Positions 26,270-34,772 of a stretch of DNA of 64,000 nt are shown here, piece after piece. The notes under the pieces were generated by a model, which was not told where the DNA came from, searched no databases, and saw only the letters and a program-made list of their open reading frames with translations. The stretch spans positions 45,175 through 109,174 of the forward strand of contig NZ_PISE01000027.1 of the NCBI RefSeq assembly GCF_002835805.1, given 5' to 3'. Source of the DNA: Niallia nealsonii (GTDB taxonomy: Bacteria; Bacillota; Bacilli; Bacillales; Cytobacillaceae). Position 1 is the stretch's first letter, and the number at the start of each line of letters is the position of its first letter. The translations under genes and the position numbers were made by a program.

Positions 26270-26308
26270 AAAGGGCATCCTTCATAAAAGGATACCCTCA
26301 TTTTTTAT
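26270..26308. terminator. Bidirectional terminator (floT / opuAC)
   Basis: Stem AGGGCATCCTT / AAGGATACCCT (one mismatch), with TTTTTT on the plus side and TTTTT on the minus side, between convergent genes. The opuAC stop codon lies inside the plus-side T-tract. Confidence 0.82.
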
Positions 26309-27186
26309 TTTTTCAAATCTTCAATTGAATTAATATCCATATAAGATGGAACAACTAATCCAAGTTTAGTTCCTTCTAAATTATTGCCTAAGTCTTCAAA
26401 TTTGCCTTCATATTTTTTTGCATAATCTTCATGTGTAATTGGCAGCCAGCCTGCGATATGTGCATCTAAGCTTCCATCTGCAACACCTGTCCACATAGGT
26501 CCTGCTTCTAATTGGCTTAATGTTACATCATAGCCTAAATCAGATAGAACTTTTCCGACTACATTTGTACTTGCAATCTCACTGTCCCAAGCAACATAGC
26601 CGATTTTAATTTTATCGCCTTTTACTTTATCTACACCGTTCGTCCATTCTTTAACAGTATCGGCGTTTTCTTCTACCCATTTTGCAGCAGCATCTTCTGG
26701 ATTTGCTCCATCTGTAATATCCATCATTACTTTGCCCATAGCATCTGTATCCCAATGGAAGTTATCTAATACTTGATATGCTTCTGGCAAATCTTCTTTT
26801 AAGCCATTGCGGACGATTGTATGGATATTTTCATCTTCTCCGAATGATTTTTTTGGATCTTCTAAATATTTCAGGTCATATTTTGCAAACATCCAATGTG
26901 GTGTCCAGCCTGTTACAATAATTGGCTCTTTTTTATCGTATGCTTTTTTTAATGTGGCAACCATTGCGGCACTTGAGCCTTCTACAACTGTCCAATCAGA
27001 TAAATTATAATCTTCCATTGCTTGACTTGTTGCTTTCATTAAACCTGCACCTGGGTCAATCCCGATAATTTTGTAATCAACTGTATCTCCAACAGTCGCC
27101 CTTTCCCCTTTTTTGTCTGCTGATCCACATGCACTAAGTGCAAAAACTAGTGTTAATGTAAGCAAAGAAATTATCCATTTTTTCAT
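26305..27186 (-). CDS. opuAC: Glycine betaine ABC transporter substrate-binding lipoprotein
   Basis: 293-aa lipoprotein with lipobox ALSAC (Cys20). Binding-site Trp residues typical of betaine aromatic boxes are seen in VTGWTPHWMFAKYD, GYVAWDSEIAST and HIAGWLPITHEDY. It captures glycine betaine or proline betaine for osmoprotection. The start overlaps the permease stop by 4 nt; last gene of opuAA-AB-AC. Confidence 0.94.
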   Translation of the reverse strand: MKKWIISLLTLTLVFALSACGSADKKGERATVGDTVDYKIIGIDPGAGLMKATSQAMEDYNLSDWTVVEGSSAAMVATLKKAYDKKEPIIVTGWTPHWMFAKYDLKYLEDPKKSFGEDENIHTIVRNGLKEDLPEAYQVLDNFHWDTDAMGKVMMDITDGANPEDAAAKWVEENADTVKEWTNGVDKVKGDKIKIGYVAWDSEIASTNVVGKVLSDLGYDVTLSQLEAGPMWTGVADGSLDAHIAGWLPITHEDYAKKYEGKFEDLGNNLEGTKLGLVVPSYMDINSIEDLKK

Positions 27187-28037
27187 TTTCCTGTTACTCC
27201 CCCTTGTTTTTTATTTCCAATATTTTGTGTGATTCTATCAAGAATGATGGCAACTACGACAATAGCAATACCGGCTTCGAATCCGCGACCTATTTGTATT
27301 TGCGTAACAGCGCGATAAACATCCGCACCAAGTCCTGGTGCGCCGACCATTGCAGCAATTACAACCATAGATAGCGCAAGCATAATACTTTGGTTAATCC
27401 CAGCTAAGATAGTTGGCATAGCAAGAGGCAATTGTACTTTAAATAATTTTTGGCTTGTTGTACTACCGAATGCTTCTGTTGCTTCCGTAATATCGCTAGG
27501 AACCTGCTGAATACCAAGAATCGTTAATCGAATAGTAGGTGGCATGGCAAAAATAACAGATGCTACTACACCAGGAACGACTCCTATGTTAAAGAAAAAG
27601 ATAGCAGGTATTAAATAAACGAATGCAGGCATTGTCTGCATAAAATCTAATATAGGCACAACAATTTGTTTTACTGTGTTTTTCTGTGATGCCCAAATGC
27701 CTGTTGGTACACCAATAATAATGGAGATAACAACAGCAGATAAAACAAGTGCTAATGTATCTAGCATTGGATCCCAATAGCCTAAATTATCAACTAAAAG
27801 TAAACCGATAAAAGTAAATAGTGCAATTCCTTTATTTGCTAGTTTCCAAGCGAGTAATGTAAATAATATAATAAATAGATAGGGTGGAATAAAGGAAAGA
27901 AGCGAAACCAAACCTTCTACCACAGTTTCTAAAACAGTGGAAATACCATCAAAAGCGACTGCAAAAGTGGAAGTTAGCCAATCCACAAAGGAATCAATCC
28001 AATCAGCTATCGGCAATTTAGGGAATAGATTCTCCAT
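27183..28037 (-). CDS. opuAB: Glycine betaine ABC transporter permease
   Basis: 284-aa permease with the ProW-like N-terminal extension (about 1-45) and 5-6 TM helices. The ABC permease loop reads EATEAFGSTTSQKLFKVQLPLAMPTILAGINQ at about 185-216, followed by GAPGLGADVYRAV. Its ATG shares one base with the opuAA stop codon. Confidence 0.94.
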   Translation of the reverse strand: MENLFPKLPIADWIDSFVDWLTSTFAVAFDGISTVLETVVEGLVSLLSFIPPYLFIILFTLLAWKLANKGIALFTFIGLLLVDNLGYWDPMLDTLALVLSAVVISIIIGVPTGIWASQKNTVKQIVVPILDFMQTMPAFVYLIPAIFFFNIGVVPGVVASVIFAMPPTIRLTILGIQQVPSDITEATEAFGSTTSQKLFKVQLPLAMPTILAGINQSIMLALSMVVIAAMVGAPGLGADVYRAVTQIQIGRGFEAGIAIVVVAIILDRITQNIGNKKQGGVTGK

Positions 28038-29275
28038 TAGTTAGTCACCTCCATTTTTTGTGACTCCAGTACTTCCATACTATTAATATTTTCATTGTTA
28101 CCAGCGAGTGCACCAAGTACAGCACCTCTAACGACAATGCCTTTTAAGCGATTGTCTTCATTCACAACAGCAACAGGGATAGTTGCTTGAGAAACGATAT
28201 CAAATAAATCAGTTAATAAAGTATCACCAAGCACAGTGTCAATAGACTCTATTAATATGTCGTGAATAGATAAGCCTTGTTCTACCCCGCGTTTTGCATC
28301 ATCAGCAGTGATTGCTCCAAGTAGAACTTTGCGCTTATTGACAACATAGATACTAGAAATGCCTAATTCTCTCATCATTTTGAGAGCAACACGTGGCCCT
28401 TTATCTATATTTACTGCTTCTGCACGTTTCATAATGTGATTTGCTGTTAATACTTTTGATAAATCAACATCTTCTACAAAACGTTCTACATAATCGTTGG
28501 AAGGATTCATGAGAATTTCTTCGGGGGTGCCTACTTGAACAATGGAGCCATCTTTCATTAGCGCTATTCGGTCTCCGATTCTAAGGGCTTCATCTAAATC
28601 ATGTGTAATAAAAATAATTGTTTTCTCCATATTGGACTGCAGATCAAGCAATTCATCTTGCATGTCTTTTCGAATTAGTGGATCAAGAGCGCTGAATGCT
28701 TCATCCATTAAAAGAACATCTGGATCATTTGCTAAAGCTCTTGCTAATCCAACTCTTTGCTGCATACCACCGCTTAGTTGATCTGGATATTGATTTTCAT
28801 ATCCTTCTAGACCTACTAGTTTAAGAGATTCCATTGCACGAGCTTTTCTTTTTTCTTTTTCTACTCCTTGTATCTCTAGGCCATATTCTGTGTTTTCTAG
28901 GATAGTTCGGTGTGGAAGTAATGCGAATTTCTGGAAAACCATGCTGATTTTTTCTCTTCTTACTTTGCGTAGTTCTTCTTTGGACATGGAGACAATATCT
29001 TTTCCGTCAATATAAACTTTACCGATTGTTGGATCAATTAGACGGTTAAGCATTCTGACAAGGGTTGATTTTCCACTGCCTGAAAGTCCCATAATAACAA
29101 AAATTTCCCCTGCATATACTTCAAAGTTGGCTTTGTTTACTCCAACAGTAGAGCCAGTTTTCTTTAATATTTCTCCTTTTGTATCGCCATTTTTTAGCAA
29201 TGCGATCGCTTTTTTGCTGTTTTTGCCGAAGATTTTCGTAACATCTTCAACTTTAACTTTTACCGTTTCTTTCAT
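28037..29275 (-). CDS. opuAA: Glycine betaine ABC transporter ATP-binding protein
   Basis: 412-aa ATPase with Walker A GLSGSGKST (about 67-75), signature LSGGMQQRVGLARA, Walker B VLLMDEAFSALDP and switch His in ITHDLDEA. Two C-terminal CBS domains (about 280-400) gate activity by ionic strength or, in relatives, bind c-di-AMP. The ATG is at 29275 with GAGGTGA before it. First gene of the operon, divergent from a GbsR-type regulator. Confidence 0.95.
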   Translation of the reverse strand: MKETVKVKVEDVTKIFGKNSKKAIALLKNGDTKGEILKKTGSTVGVNKANFEVYAGEIFVIMGLSGSGKSTLVRMLNRLIDPTIGKVYIDGKDIVSMSKEELRKVRREKISMVFQKFALLPHRTILENTEYGLEIQGVEKEKRKARAMESLKLVGLEGYENQYPDQLSGGMQQRVGLARALANDPDVLLMDEAFSALDPLIRKDMQDELLDLQSNMEKTIIFITHDLDEALRIGDRIALMKDGSIVQVGTPEEILMNPSNDYVERFVEDVDLSKVLTANHIMKRAEAVNIDKGPRVALKMMRELGISSIYVVNKRKVLLGAITADDAKRGVEQGLSIHDILIESIDTVLGDTLLTDLFDIVSQATIPVAVVNEDNRLKGIVVRGAVLGALAGNNENINSMEVLESQKMEVTN

Positions 29276-29319
29276 TCTTTCACCTCATTCAATTTGCCGG
29301 TCGAACATAGCCCCTATTT

Positions 29320-29349
29320 AGTATAGAGGGAAATTGTGCCATGAAGCAA
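29320..29349 (-). promoter_or_regulatory. opuA promoter
   Basis: On the minus strand TTGCTT (29349-29344), 18-nt spacer, TATACT (29325-29320); the leader is about 38 nt. Confidence 0.55.
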
Positions 29350-29381
29350 AGCTCGTATTTCGTGATATTCATTCGTAAAGT

Positions 29382-29409
29382 ACGTACAGAAAAAACTGAA
29401 CGTACAGAA
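29382..29409. promoter_or_regulatory. Direct-repeat candidate operator upstream of opuA
   Basis: ACGTACAGAA occurs twice with an 18-bp period (29382-29391 and 29400-29409), some 33 bp upstream of the opuA -35. The ends (GTACGTAC, AACGTT) are also locally palindromic. A plausible site for the adjacent GbsR-type protein, unproven. Confidence 0.4.
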
Positions 29410-29692
29410 CGTTAAGTATTCTTAGAATTCCTCCCATATCCTCACAGATCCTCAATGAAATCATTCTTTACAAATTTTTCTTTCATGATAATCTAATAAA
29501 AGAAATAAAAATTATGGTCAGAAGTAGTAGGAAAGACTACAATGATGTTATTGTTTTATTTATTAGATGTTGTTTAAAATAATTATGGCGGAAAAAGAAT
29601 TACAGGATAAATATAAATAGTAGTTTAATACAAAATCATTATTTTAAAACAAATAAAAATATTAACTTATAATGATGGATGTGAATAAAAAC

Positions 29693-30232
29693 ATGGAAGG
29701 TAAGGAGCAGTTAGAAGTTGCTCGTGAAAGAGTTATTGATGCTATTGCTCAAAATATTAATTTATATGGTGTAACAGATTCCATTGGAAGATTGTATGGC
29801 ATGCTGCTTTTTCAAGAAAAACCAATGACGCTTGATGAAATGAAAGAAGAGCTTGGCATGAGCAAAACAAGTATGAGTACATCTGTACGAACATTATTAG
29901 AATTAAAAATGGTCGATAAGGTTTGGAAAAAAGGGGTACGCAAAGATCTTTATAAAGCAGAAGATGATTGGTATCAAACATTTATCGATTTTTTTACGAT
30001 TAAATGGCGTGCAGGAGTAAGTATGAATGTATATGCAATGGAAAAATCATTAGCAGAATTAAACAAAATGATAAACGATGAAACTATTTCTGATGAGATT
30101 AAGGAAGAAGCAAAAAAGGATATTGAAAAACTTGAATATGCACTTGAATATTACAGTTGGCTTAATCGTTTTGTTGATAGTCTAGAATCTCAAGAAATAT
30201 TTAATTTTATTCCAAAAAAAGATAATAAATAG
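29693..30232 (+). CDS. gbsR: GbsR/OpcR-family choline/betaine-responsive repressor
   Basis: 179-aa MarR-like winged-helix regulator of the GbsR family. The recognition region is MTLDEMKEELGMSKTSMSTSVRTLL (about 48-72), then KKGVRKDLYKAEDDWYQTFIDFF and a C-terminal ligand-binding helix bundle. In B. subtilis GbsR represses choline uptake and oxidation genes, and OpcR represses opuB/opuC. Here it is divergent from opuA. The start is set at ATG 29693 by alignment with remembered GbsR sequence (ME-GK--EARERVI); ATG 29672 has no SD. Confidence 0.85.
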   Translation: MEGKEQLEVARERVIDAIAQNINLYGVTDSIGRLYGMLLFQEKPMTLDEMKEELGMSKTSMSTSVRTLLELKMVDKVWKKGVRKDLYKAEDDWYQTFIDFFTIKWRAGVSMNVYAMEKSLAELNKMINDETISDEIKEEAKKDIEKLEYALEYYSWLNRFVDSLESQEIFNFIPKKDNK

Positions 30233-30237
30233 ACGAC

Positions 30238-30273
30238 AAAAAAGCTGATTAATGTGAATGGATCAGCTTTTTT
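30238..30273 (+). terminator. gbsR terminator
   Basis: Stem AAAAAAGCTGAT / ATCAGCTTTTTT, 12 bp, 12-nt loop. Confidence 0.9.
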
Positions 30274-30321
30274 GTATATTTTCATTTAGATAGCGTTTTT
30301 GTCAGTAGGGAAAAAACCTAA

Positions 30322-30350
30322 AAAATGTGCATTTGACTATCGCACATTTT
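30322..30350 (+). promoter_or_regulatory. Hairpin upstream of the yjcZ pair
   Basis: Perfect inverted repeat AAAATGTGC / GCACATTTT with an 11-nt centre, 50 nt before the first small gene and with no T-run after it. Could be an operator or a 5' mRNA structure. Confidence 0.35.
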
Positions 30351-30399
30351 GGGATTCTTGAATAAGATATACAGAATTAAAAAAAGGAGGTAATTAACA

Positions 30400-30498
30400 A
30401 TGGGTGAAGTTGGATACGGTGGAGGTTTCGCTCTTTTAGTAGTGTTATTTATTCTTTTGGTGATCATCGGTGCTTCTTGGGGATATGGTGGTTTCTAA
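30400..30498 (+). CDS. YjcZ-family sporulation peptide (32 aa)
   Basis: 32-aa peptide [20 protein letters not shown]... ending GYGGF. Gly/Tyr-rich start, one TM helix, short tail: the hallmark of YjcZ-family (PF09680) proteins found on the surface of or within spores. AAAGGAGG lies 8 nt upstream of ATG 30400. The second paralogue follows after 44 nt. Function unknown. Confidence 0.88.
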   Translation: MGEVGYGGGFALLVVLFILLVIIGASWGYGGF

Positions 30499-30542
30499 TT
30501 AAGTAAAACATGAAAAATAAAAAATAAAGGAGGAAAAAATAG

Positions 30543-30680
30543 ATGTACGGATATGGTTGTGGATGCAGCTATCCTAGTTATGGCTATGGTGGCGGCTACG
30601 GTTACGGCGGTGGATTTGCGTTAATCGTTGTATTGTTTATTCTTCTAATTATTGTTGGGGCTGCTTGCTTTAAATGGTAA
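30543..30680 (+). CDS. YjcZ-family sporulation peptide (45 aa)
   Basis: 45 aa. A Gly/Tyr/Cys-rich head ([20 protein letters not shown]) is followed by the family core [18 protein letters not shown], nearly identical to that of the upstream peptide, and a short ACFKW end. AAAGGAGGA precedes ATG 30543. The two Cys in the head could cross-link or bind metal. Tandem duplicate of the preceding gene. Confidence 0.88.
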   Translation: MYGYGCGCSYPSYGYGGGYGYGGGFALIVVLFILLIIVGAACFKW

Positions 30681-30694
30681 TACCTCTATAATGC

Positions 30695-30727
30695 AAAAAA
30701 CCTGATTCTTTTAGAGTCAGGTTTTTT
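30695..30727 (+). terminator. Terminator of the yjcZ pair
   Basis: Stem AAAAAACCTGA / TCAGGTTTTTT with an 11-nt loop. Confidence 0.9.
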
Positions 30728-30765
30728 ATGGTAGTTTATCCCGAGATAATAGAGCATAAAACCAT

Positions 30766-30862
30766 CACACATTAACGGGCTTTTAAGGGATAATAAGAAA
30801 AACTGAGAAATCTAGGTGGGAAGAAACTTGCTGAATAAAAGCCTGATTGTCTTCACTTTATA
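30766..30862 (+). repeat. Family A repeat, 5' module copy without hairpin
   Basis: CACATTAACGGGCTTTTAAG ... CTGAGAAATCTAGGTGGGAA ... GAAACTTGCTGAATAAAAGC, then CTGATTGTCTTCACTTTATA. The AATCAGTG/CACTGATT hairpin is missing, as if deleted between CTGATT and the CACTTTAT tail. Confidence 0.7.
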
Positions 30863-30896
30863 GGAAGAAAACAAAAATTAGCAGAGTTAGCTTCTA

Positions 30897-31667
30897 TTAT
30901 AAAATAGAAAAGAATTTTTTCGTATTGGAAAGCAAGCAGTCATATACTGTCTCAACCTGAATTTTTTTGATGTTCGCTATTTGATGTACTGTATCGTGCA
31001 TCATATATGGCACCGTTTTTTTTTGAGAAAAGGGTCCTTCAAAAGGCCATGGACCATCTGTTTCAACCATTAATTGTTCAAGAGGAAATTTTGCTGCAAG
31101 CTTTTGGATTTCTTTTTCATAAAGAAGATCTGGGGTGATAGAGACAAAGCAGCCATTAACAATTAAATGATCGATTGTTTGCTCATCCCCTTTAAACCAG
31201 TGAAAATGTGCATGCATATAATTGTGTTTTTCTAATAAACCTAAAACGATTGGTGCTTCTTCGTATATACTATGGAGACAAATAGGTTTAGAAAATTCTT
31301 TTGCGAGCAGAATAAATTGTTCTAGCACTTCTATATATGGTTCTAATGGAAAAGCAGTTGGGTCTTTTTTGCGTACATAGTGGGGAAGGCCGACTTCCCC
31401 AATTGCTGTCATATGCTGCTGATGCTTTTTTATCCATATTATTAAGTCCGCTAATTCTTTTTCCTTTGGCAGCGGCTGTTCTGGATGAAAACCAAATGCA
31501 GCATGGACAAAGGAGTAGCAATTAGCTAATTGGAAATTTCTTATACAGGAAGGTTGATCCATAGAAACAGAGATAACTCCCTCTATACTTTTTTCATCCT
31601 GAATTTTTTTTATTGTACTTTCTTTATATTGATTTAAATGAATATGGGCATCGATTATTTTTTTCAT
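30897..31667 (-). CDS. TatD-family metal-dependent hydrolase in the pyrimidine transport operon
   Basis: 256-aa TIM-barrel amidohydrolase-superfamily protein. Metal ligands: DAHIHL (His8, His10), GEVGL (Glu), CLHSI (His), HFHWF (His), and TDGPWP near the C-terminus. TatD relatives are annotated as 3'-5' DNases, but several amidohydrolases share the fold. Its ATG directly abuts the stop of the ATPase gene, and it is the last gene of a TPP-riboswitch operon, so it may hydrolyse an imported thiamine degradation product in place of the formylaminopyrimidine hydrolase YlmB. That is inference. Confidence 0.82.
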   Translation of the reverse strand: MKKIIDAHIHLNQYKESTIKKIQDEKSIEGVISVSMDQPSCIRNFQLANCYSFVHAAFGFHPEQPLPKEKELADLIIWIKKHQQHMTAIGEVGLPHYVRKKDPTAFPLEPYIEVLEQFILLAKEFSKPICLHSIYEEAPIVLGLLEKHNYMHAHFHWFKGDEQTIDHLIVNGCFVSITPDLLYEKEIQKLAAKFPLEQLMVETDGPWPFEGPFSQKKTVPYMMHDTVHQIANIKKIQVETVYDCLLSNTKKFFSIL

Positions 31668-32414
31668 TTATAAGTTTCCCTCTTGATTTTGCAGTAAATA
31701 GTATATTTCTTTTTTTAATCGAAGAAAGTCAGGATGAAACCAAAGTTCTGGATCTCGTGGCCTTGAAAATGGCACTTTCACTTCTTTTATAATATTAGCT
31801 GGGCGCTGGGAGAAGATAAGGATCCGATCAGATAAAAATAATGCTTCATCTATATTATGTGTGATAAATAATATGGTACGTTTATGTTCTTCCCATATGG
31901 ATAAAAGCCATTTTTGCATTTCTAATCGTGTAAATTCATCTAACGCTCCAAAAGGTTCATCTAAACATAATAAGGATTCAGAACTTAATAAGGCACGGAT
32001 AAAGGAGACTCGCTGTTTCATGCCTCCAGATAATTCATCAGGAAACGCATTTATAAACGGAGCAAGACCTGCTTTTTTTAGCATCTCTATCCCTTTTTGT
32101 TTATCCTTTTGTCCTTTTAACTCCTGGGCTAATATCACATTTTCGATAACTGTGCGCCATGGAAAAAGGGAGGGGGCTTGAGGCATGTAGCTAATATAGC
32201 CTTTTTGACCGGTAATTTGTTGTTTATTTACATAAACTTCTCCCTTATCAGGCAAAAGTATGCCGCCAATTAAGTGAAACAGGGTGCTTTTCCCACTTCC
32301 AGACGGACCAAGAATGGAAACAAATTCTCCTTCTTTAATTGCCATATTCATATCTTGCAACACCATATTTTCTCCAAAGGACTTTGAAATATTTGTTAAT
32401 TTAAGAAAACTCAT
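31668..32414 (-). CDS. thiZ: Pyrimidine/thiamine-precursor ABC transporter ATP-binding protein
   Basis: 248-aa nitrate/sulfonate/taurine-type ABC ATPase. Walker [10 protein letters not shown] (about 35-43), Q-loop YMPQAPSLFPW, signature LSGGMKQRVSFIRA, Walker B LLCLDEPFGALDE, switch His in ITHNIDEA. Its start overlaps the permease stop by 4 nt. Function is assigned from the THI-box operon and the Thi5-like binding protein. Confidence 0.85.
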   Translation of the reverse strand: MSFLKLTNISKSFGENMVLQDMNMAIKEGEFVSILGPSGSGKSTLFHLIGGILLPDKGEVYVNKQQITGQKGYISYMPQAPSLFPWRTVIENVILAQELKGQKDKQKGIEMLKKAGLAPFINAFPDELSGGMKQRVSFIRALLSSESLLCLDEPFGALDEFTRLEMQKWLLSIWEEHKRTILFITHNIDEALFLSDRILIFSQRPANIIKEVKVPFSRPRDPELWFHPDFLRLKKEIYYLLQNQEGNL

Positions 32415-33175
32415 GATGATTCCTTCTTTCTATAGCCTTTAATGCACAGTTTTTCTAAAAGTTGAATAATAAGAAAAAACAGTAGGCTTAAAAGCATAAT
32501 GGCGAATATAGCAACAAATACACGATCTGTTCGAAAAGAAGAAGAGCTGAGTGTCATATAAACGCCGACGCCTTCTTTTGATCCAAGCCATTCGGAAATA
32601 ACGGCCCCCATTACACTATAAGTTGCAGAAATTTTCAATCCAGAAAAAATAGAAGGAAGAGCATGAGGCCATTCTAATTTCCAAAATAGCTGCCGTTTGT
32701 TGCTTCCTGACATAATCATATAATGCTTTAATTCAGCACTTGTTTGTCGAAACCCATCAAGACAGGCAATTGTAATAGGAAAAAAGCAGACTAATATAAT
32801 GACAATTATTTTTGGCAATATGCCGAATCCGAACCAGATAACAAGCAGGGGAGCCAACACAATAATGGGAATATTTTGCGATAAAATTAGTAATGGATAA
32901 AATGATTTACGCAAAAATGGCATAAGATGAAGAATAATGGCAATAAATAGTCCAAAGATTGTTCCGATGCCAAACCCTAGAATAGATAATCGAATTGTTG
33001 CAAGCAAATGAACAGAAAATGATCCCCAACTGGAGTACGCCTCTTTTATTACAGCAATTGGCGAGGGAAGCAGCCATGTTTCGATATGAAAGAGCCGTAC
33101 GGAAGTTTCCCAGGCAATAAATAAAAGAAGGAGAACCGACATCGGTCTCCAGCTTGCTGCTGCTAATTGTTTCAT
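32411..33175 (-). CDS. thiX: Pyrimidine/thiamine-precursor ABC transporter permease
   Basis: 254-aa permease of the SsuC/TauC type with six TM helices and the coupling loop HYMIMSGSNKRQLFWKLEWP at about 175-195, followed by GAVISEWLG. Its ATG shares the last base of the upstream gene's TAA. Partner of the ATPase and ThiY-like binding protein. Confidence 0.85.
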   Translation of the reverse strand: MKQLAAASWRPMSVLLLLFIAWETSVRLFHIETWLLPSPIAVIKEAYSSWGSFSVHLLATIRLSILGFGIGTIFGLFIAIILHLMPFLRKSFYPLLILSQNIPIIVLAPLLVIWFGFGILPKIIVIILVCFFPITIACLDGFRQTSAELKHYMIMSGSNKRQLFWKLEWPHALPSIFSGLKISATYSVMGAVISEWLGSKEGVGVYMTLSSSSFRTDRVFVAIFAIMLLSLLFFLIIQLLEKLCIKGYRKKESS

Positions 33176-33465
33176 TAGCGATATTTCCCCGTTAAATCTT
33201 CCATTGTAATGCCAGAAGGCTGGTAAAGAACTTTAATTTGTGTGATGACATTGCTGCTGCCAATTTCGATCATACGTTTATTCATTTTTGTAATGATGGA
33301 AAATAGTTCCTCTAATTCTCCTTCTATTGTTGTTTCTAATGGATGAACTTCATATTTAACTCCAGAATCTTGAATTATTTTAATCGCTTCATCCACATAT
33401 GGAATCACATTTTCCCCATTTTTTGTTTTTGGGATGATTTGAATGCTTATTAATGAGTTAGCCAA
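33175..33465 (-). CDS. Thiamine-binding-fold protein (MTH1187/YkoF-like)
   Basis: 96-aa ferredoxin-like protein of the MTH1187/YkoF family (PF01910), with PYVDEAIKIIQDSGVKYEVHPLETTIEG as its core; YkoF binds thiamine between such domains. The start is TTG at 33465 with AAAGGAGG 8 nt before it. Placement between ThiY-like and ThiX-like genes suggests it binds the imported pyrimidine or thiamine in the cytosol, acting as a sensor or chaperone. Confidence 0.85.
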   Translation of the reverse strand: MANSLISIQIIPKTKNGENVIPYVDEAIKIIQDSGVKYEVHPLETTIEGELEELFSIITKMNKRMIEIGSSNVITQIKVLYQPSGITMEDLTGKYR

Positions 33466-33479
33466 CTTTTTTTCCTCCT

Positions 33480-34472
33480 TTAATTTTGGGGTAAAAAATC
33501 ATTTGTAAATGCTGATTTAGCATCAAGTTTTTTGTCGAGCAGTTTATTTTCATACATCCAGTTTGCATAGTTTTCCCAAACGGACAGTTTTTGAACTCCC
33601 CATTGCGCTGCATCATCTTGGTATTTTGATGCCAGCCACTGTTGACTTTTCTTCACTAAATCTTCATCTAAATCAGGAGCTGCCTTTAATAGGATGGCAG
33701 AAGCATCATCAGGGTTTTTTATGGCGAATTGATATCCATCAGATGCAGCCTTAACGAATGCTTTGACTGTTTCTGGATCAGAATCAATCATTTTTTCATT
33801 TGTAGATAAGACTGGGGTATAATAATCTAATTTATCACTGTAGTCTGTTAAATAGATCATATTTAATTTTTCTCCCCGCAGCTCTGCTTCTACGCCGGTC
33901 CATCCGTAGTAAATCCATGCAAAATCAATGTTTTTCTTAACGGCTGTAAAGAAATCAGTATCACCGATATTTATAATATCCACATCTTTTACATTAGCAT
34001 TTTCTTGTTTCATTAAAGAAGATAGTACTGATTTCTCTACTTCAGATCCCCAGCCCCCGTATGTTTTTCCGGCAAAATCTTTTGGCGTTTTAATGTTCTT
34101 ATTGGCAGGGGATGCAAAACCAGACGTATTATGCTGAATGACTGCTGCGATGGAAACAATCGGAACACCTTGGATTCGAGCTTGTGTAATTCCTTCTTGA
34201 TAGCTTACCCCAAAGTCTGCTTTTCCAGATGCAACGAGGGTATCAGCGCTAGCATCGCCTGGTGTGATGATATCCACATCTAAACCTTGTTTTTTGAAAT
34301 AGCCTTTTTCTTTTGCGACATATAGGCCTGTATGGTTTGTATTAGGTGTCCAATCTAATACAACTGTTACTTTTTTGAGACTTTTTGCTGATTCTTTTTC
34401 TTTTGAACCAGAAGAATTGCTGCATCCTGCTAAAAGGAGCAGTGCGGCAATTAGTATGATGAGTTTTTTCAT
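33480..34472 (-). CDS. thiY: ThiY-like pyrimidine (HMP / formylaminopyrimidine) binding lipoprotein
   Basis: 330-aa NMT1/THI5-like binding protein with lipobox LLAGC (Cys17). The opening VVLDWTPNTNHTGLYVAKEKGYF (split here across residues 37-59) is the classic ThiY/THI5 signature, and VDIITPGDAS and GVSYQEGIT follow. It delivers a thiamine pyrimidine breakdown product to ThiXZ. A GGAGG SD precedes ATG 34472. First gene after the TPP riboswitch. Confidence 0.92.
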   Translation of the reverse strand: MKKLIILIAALLLLAGCSNSSGSKEKESAKSLKKVTVVLDWTPNTNHTGLYVAKEKGYFKKQGLDVDIITPGDASADTLVASGKADFGVSYQEGITQARIQGVPIVSIAAVIQHNTSGFASPANKNIKTPKDFAGKTYGGWGSEVEKSVLSSLMKQENANVKDVDIINIGDTDFFTAVKKNIDFAWIYYGWTGVEAELRGEKLNMIYLTDYSDKLDYYTPVLSTNEKMIDSDPETVKAFVKAASDGYQFAIKNPDDASAILLKAAPDLDEDLVKKSQQWLASKYQDDAAQWGVQKLSVWENYANWMYENKLLDKKLDAKSAFTNDFLPQN

Positions 34473-34559
34473 GTTTATCTACCTCCATTTGTTTAGAAAA
34501 GAAAAGAAAGCTGCATTGGCAGGAATTTTTTTGAAAAATCAATGCATAAGAGCACATAG

Positions 34560-34594
34560 AAAAAGCGTTCAAGTGTTTAGAACCTGAACGCTTT
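34560..34594 (-). terminator. Riboswitch-controlled terminator in the thi leader
   Basis: On the minus strand AAAGCGTTCAG, loop, TTGAACGCTTT then a TTTTT run, between the TPP aptamer and thiY: the likely expression platform for premature termination with TPP bound. Confidence 0.8.
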
Positions 34595-34623
34595 AAATAC
34601 AATTATGTATGTAAAGAATGGAC

Positions 34624-34711
34624 GTTTCCTACGCTGGTATCAACCAGATCAGGTTCAAAGGGTTTCTAATCTATCGGATAGCTCTCAACCAGCAGACACT
34701 GGTTCCCCCAC
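34624..34711 (-). promoter_or_regulatory. TPP riboswitch (THI box)
   Basis: Minus-strand RNA shows the conserved THI elements in order: GGGGGAACCAG (P1/P2 start), GGTTGAGAGC (usually GCTGAGA), ACCCTTTGAACCTGATCTGG, and ATACCAGCGTAGGAAA closing the aptamer. Together with the following terminator it should shut off the thiY operon when thiamine pyrophosphate is plentiful. Confidence 0.95.
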
Positions 34712-34772
34712 AACTTCTTTTCTATTTCAATTCCACTTTTATTATAACAGAAAGGTTTTTTTTTACCATTCT

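Larger units (their letters stand above)
29276..29692. other. opuA / gbsR divergent control region
   Basis: Holds the opuA promoter and a direct-repeat candidate operator (listed). The 250 nt nearest gbsR are AT-rich with no clear promoter. Confidence 0.5.
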
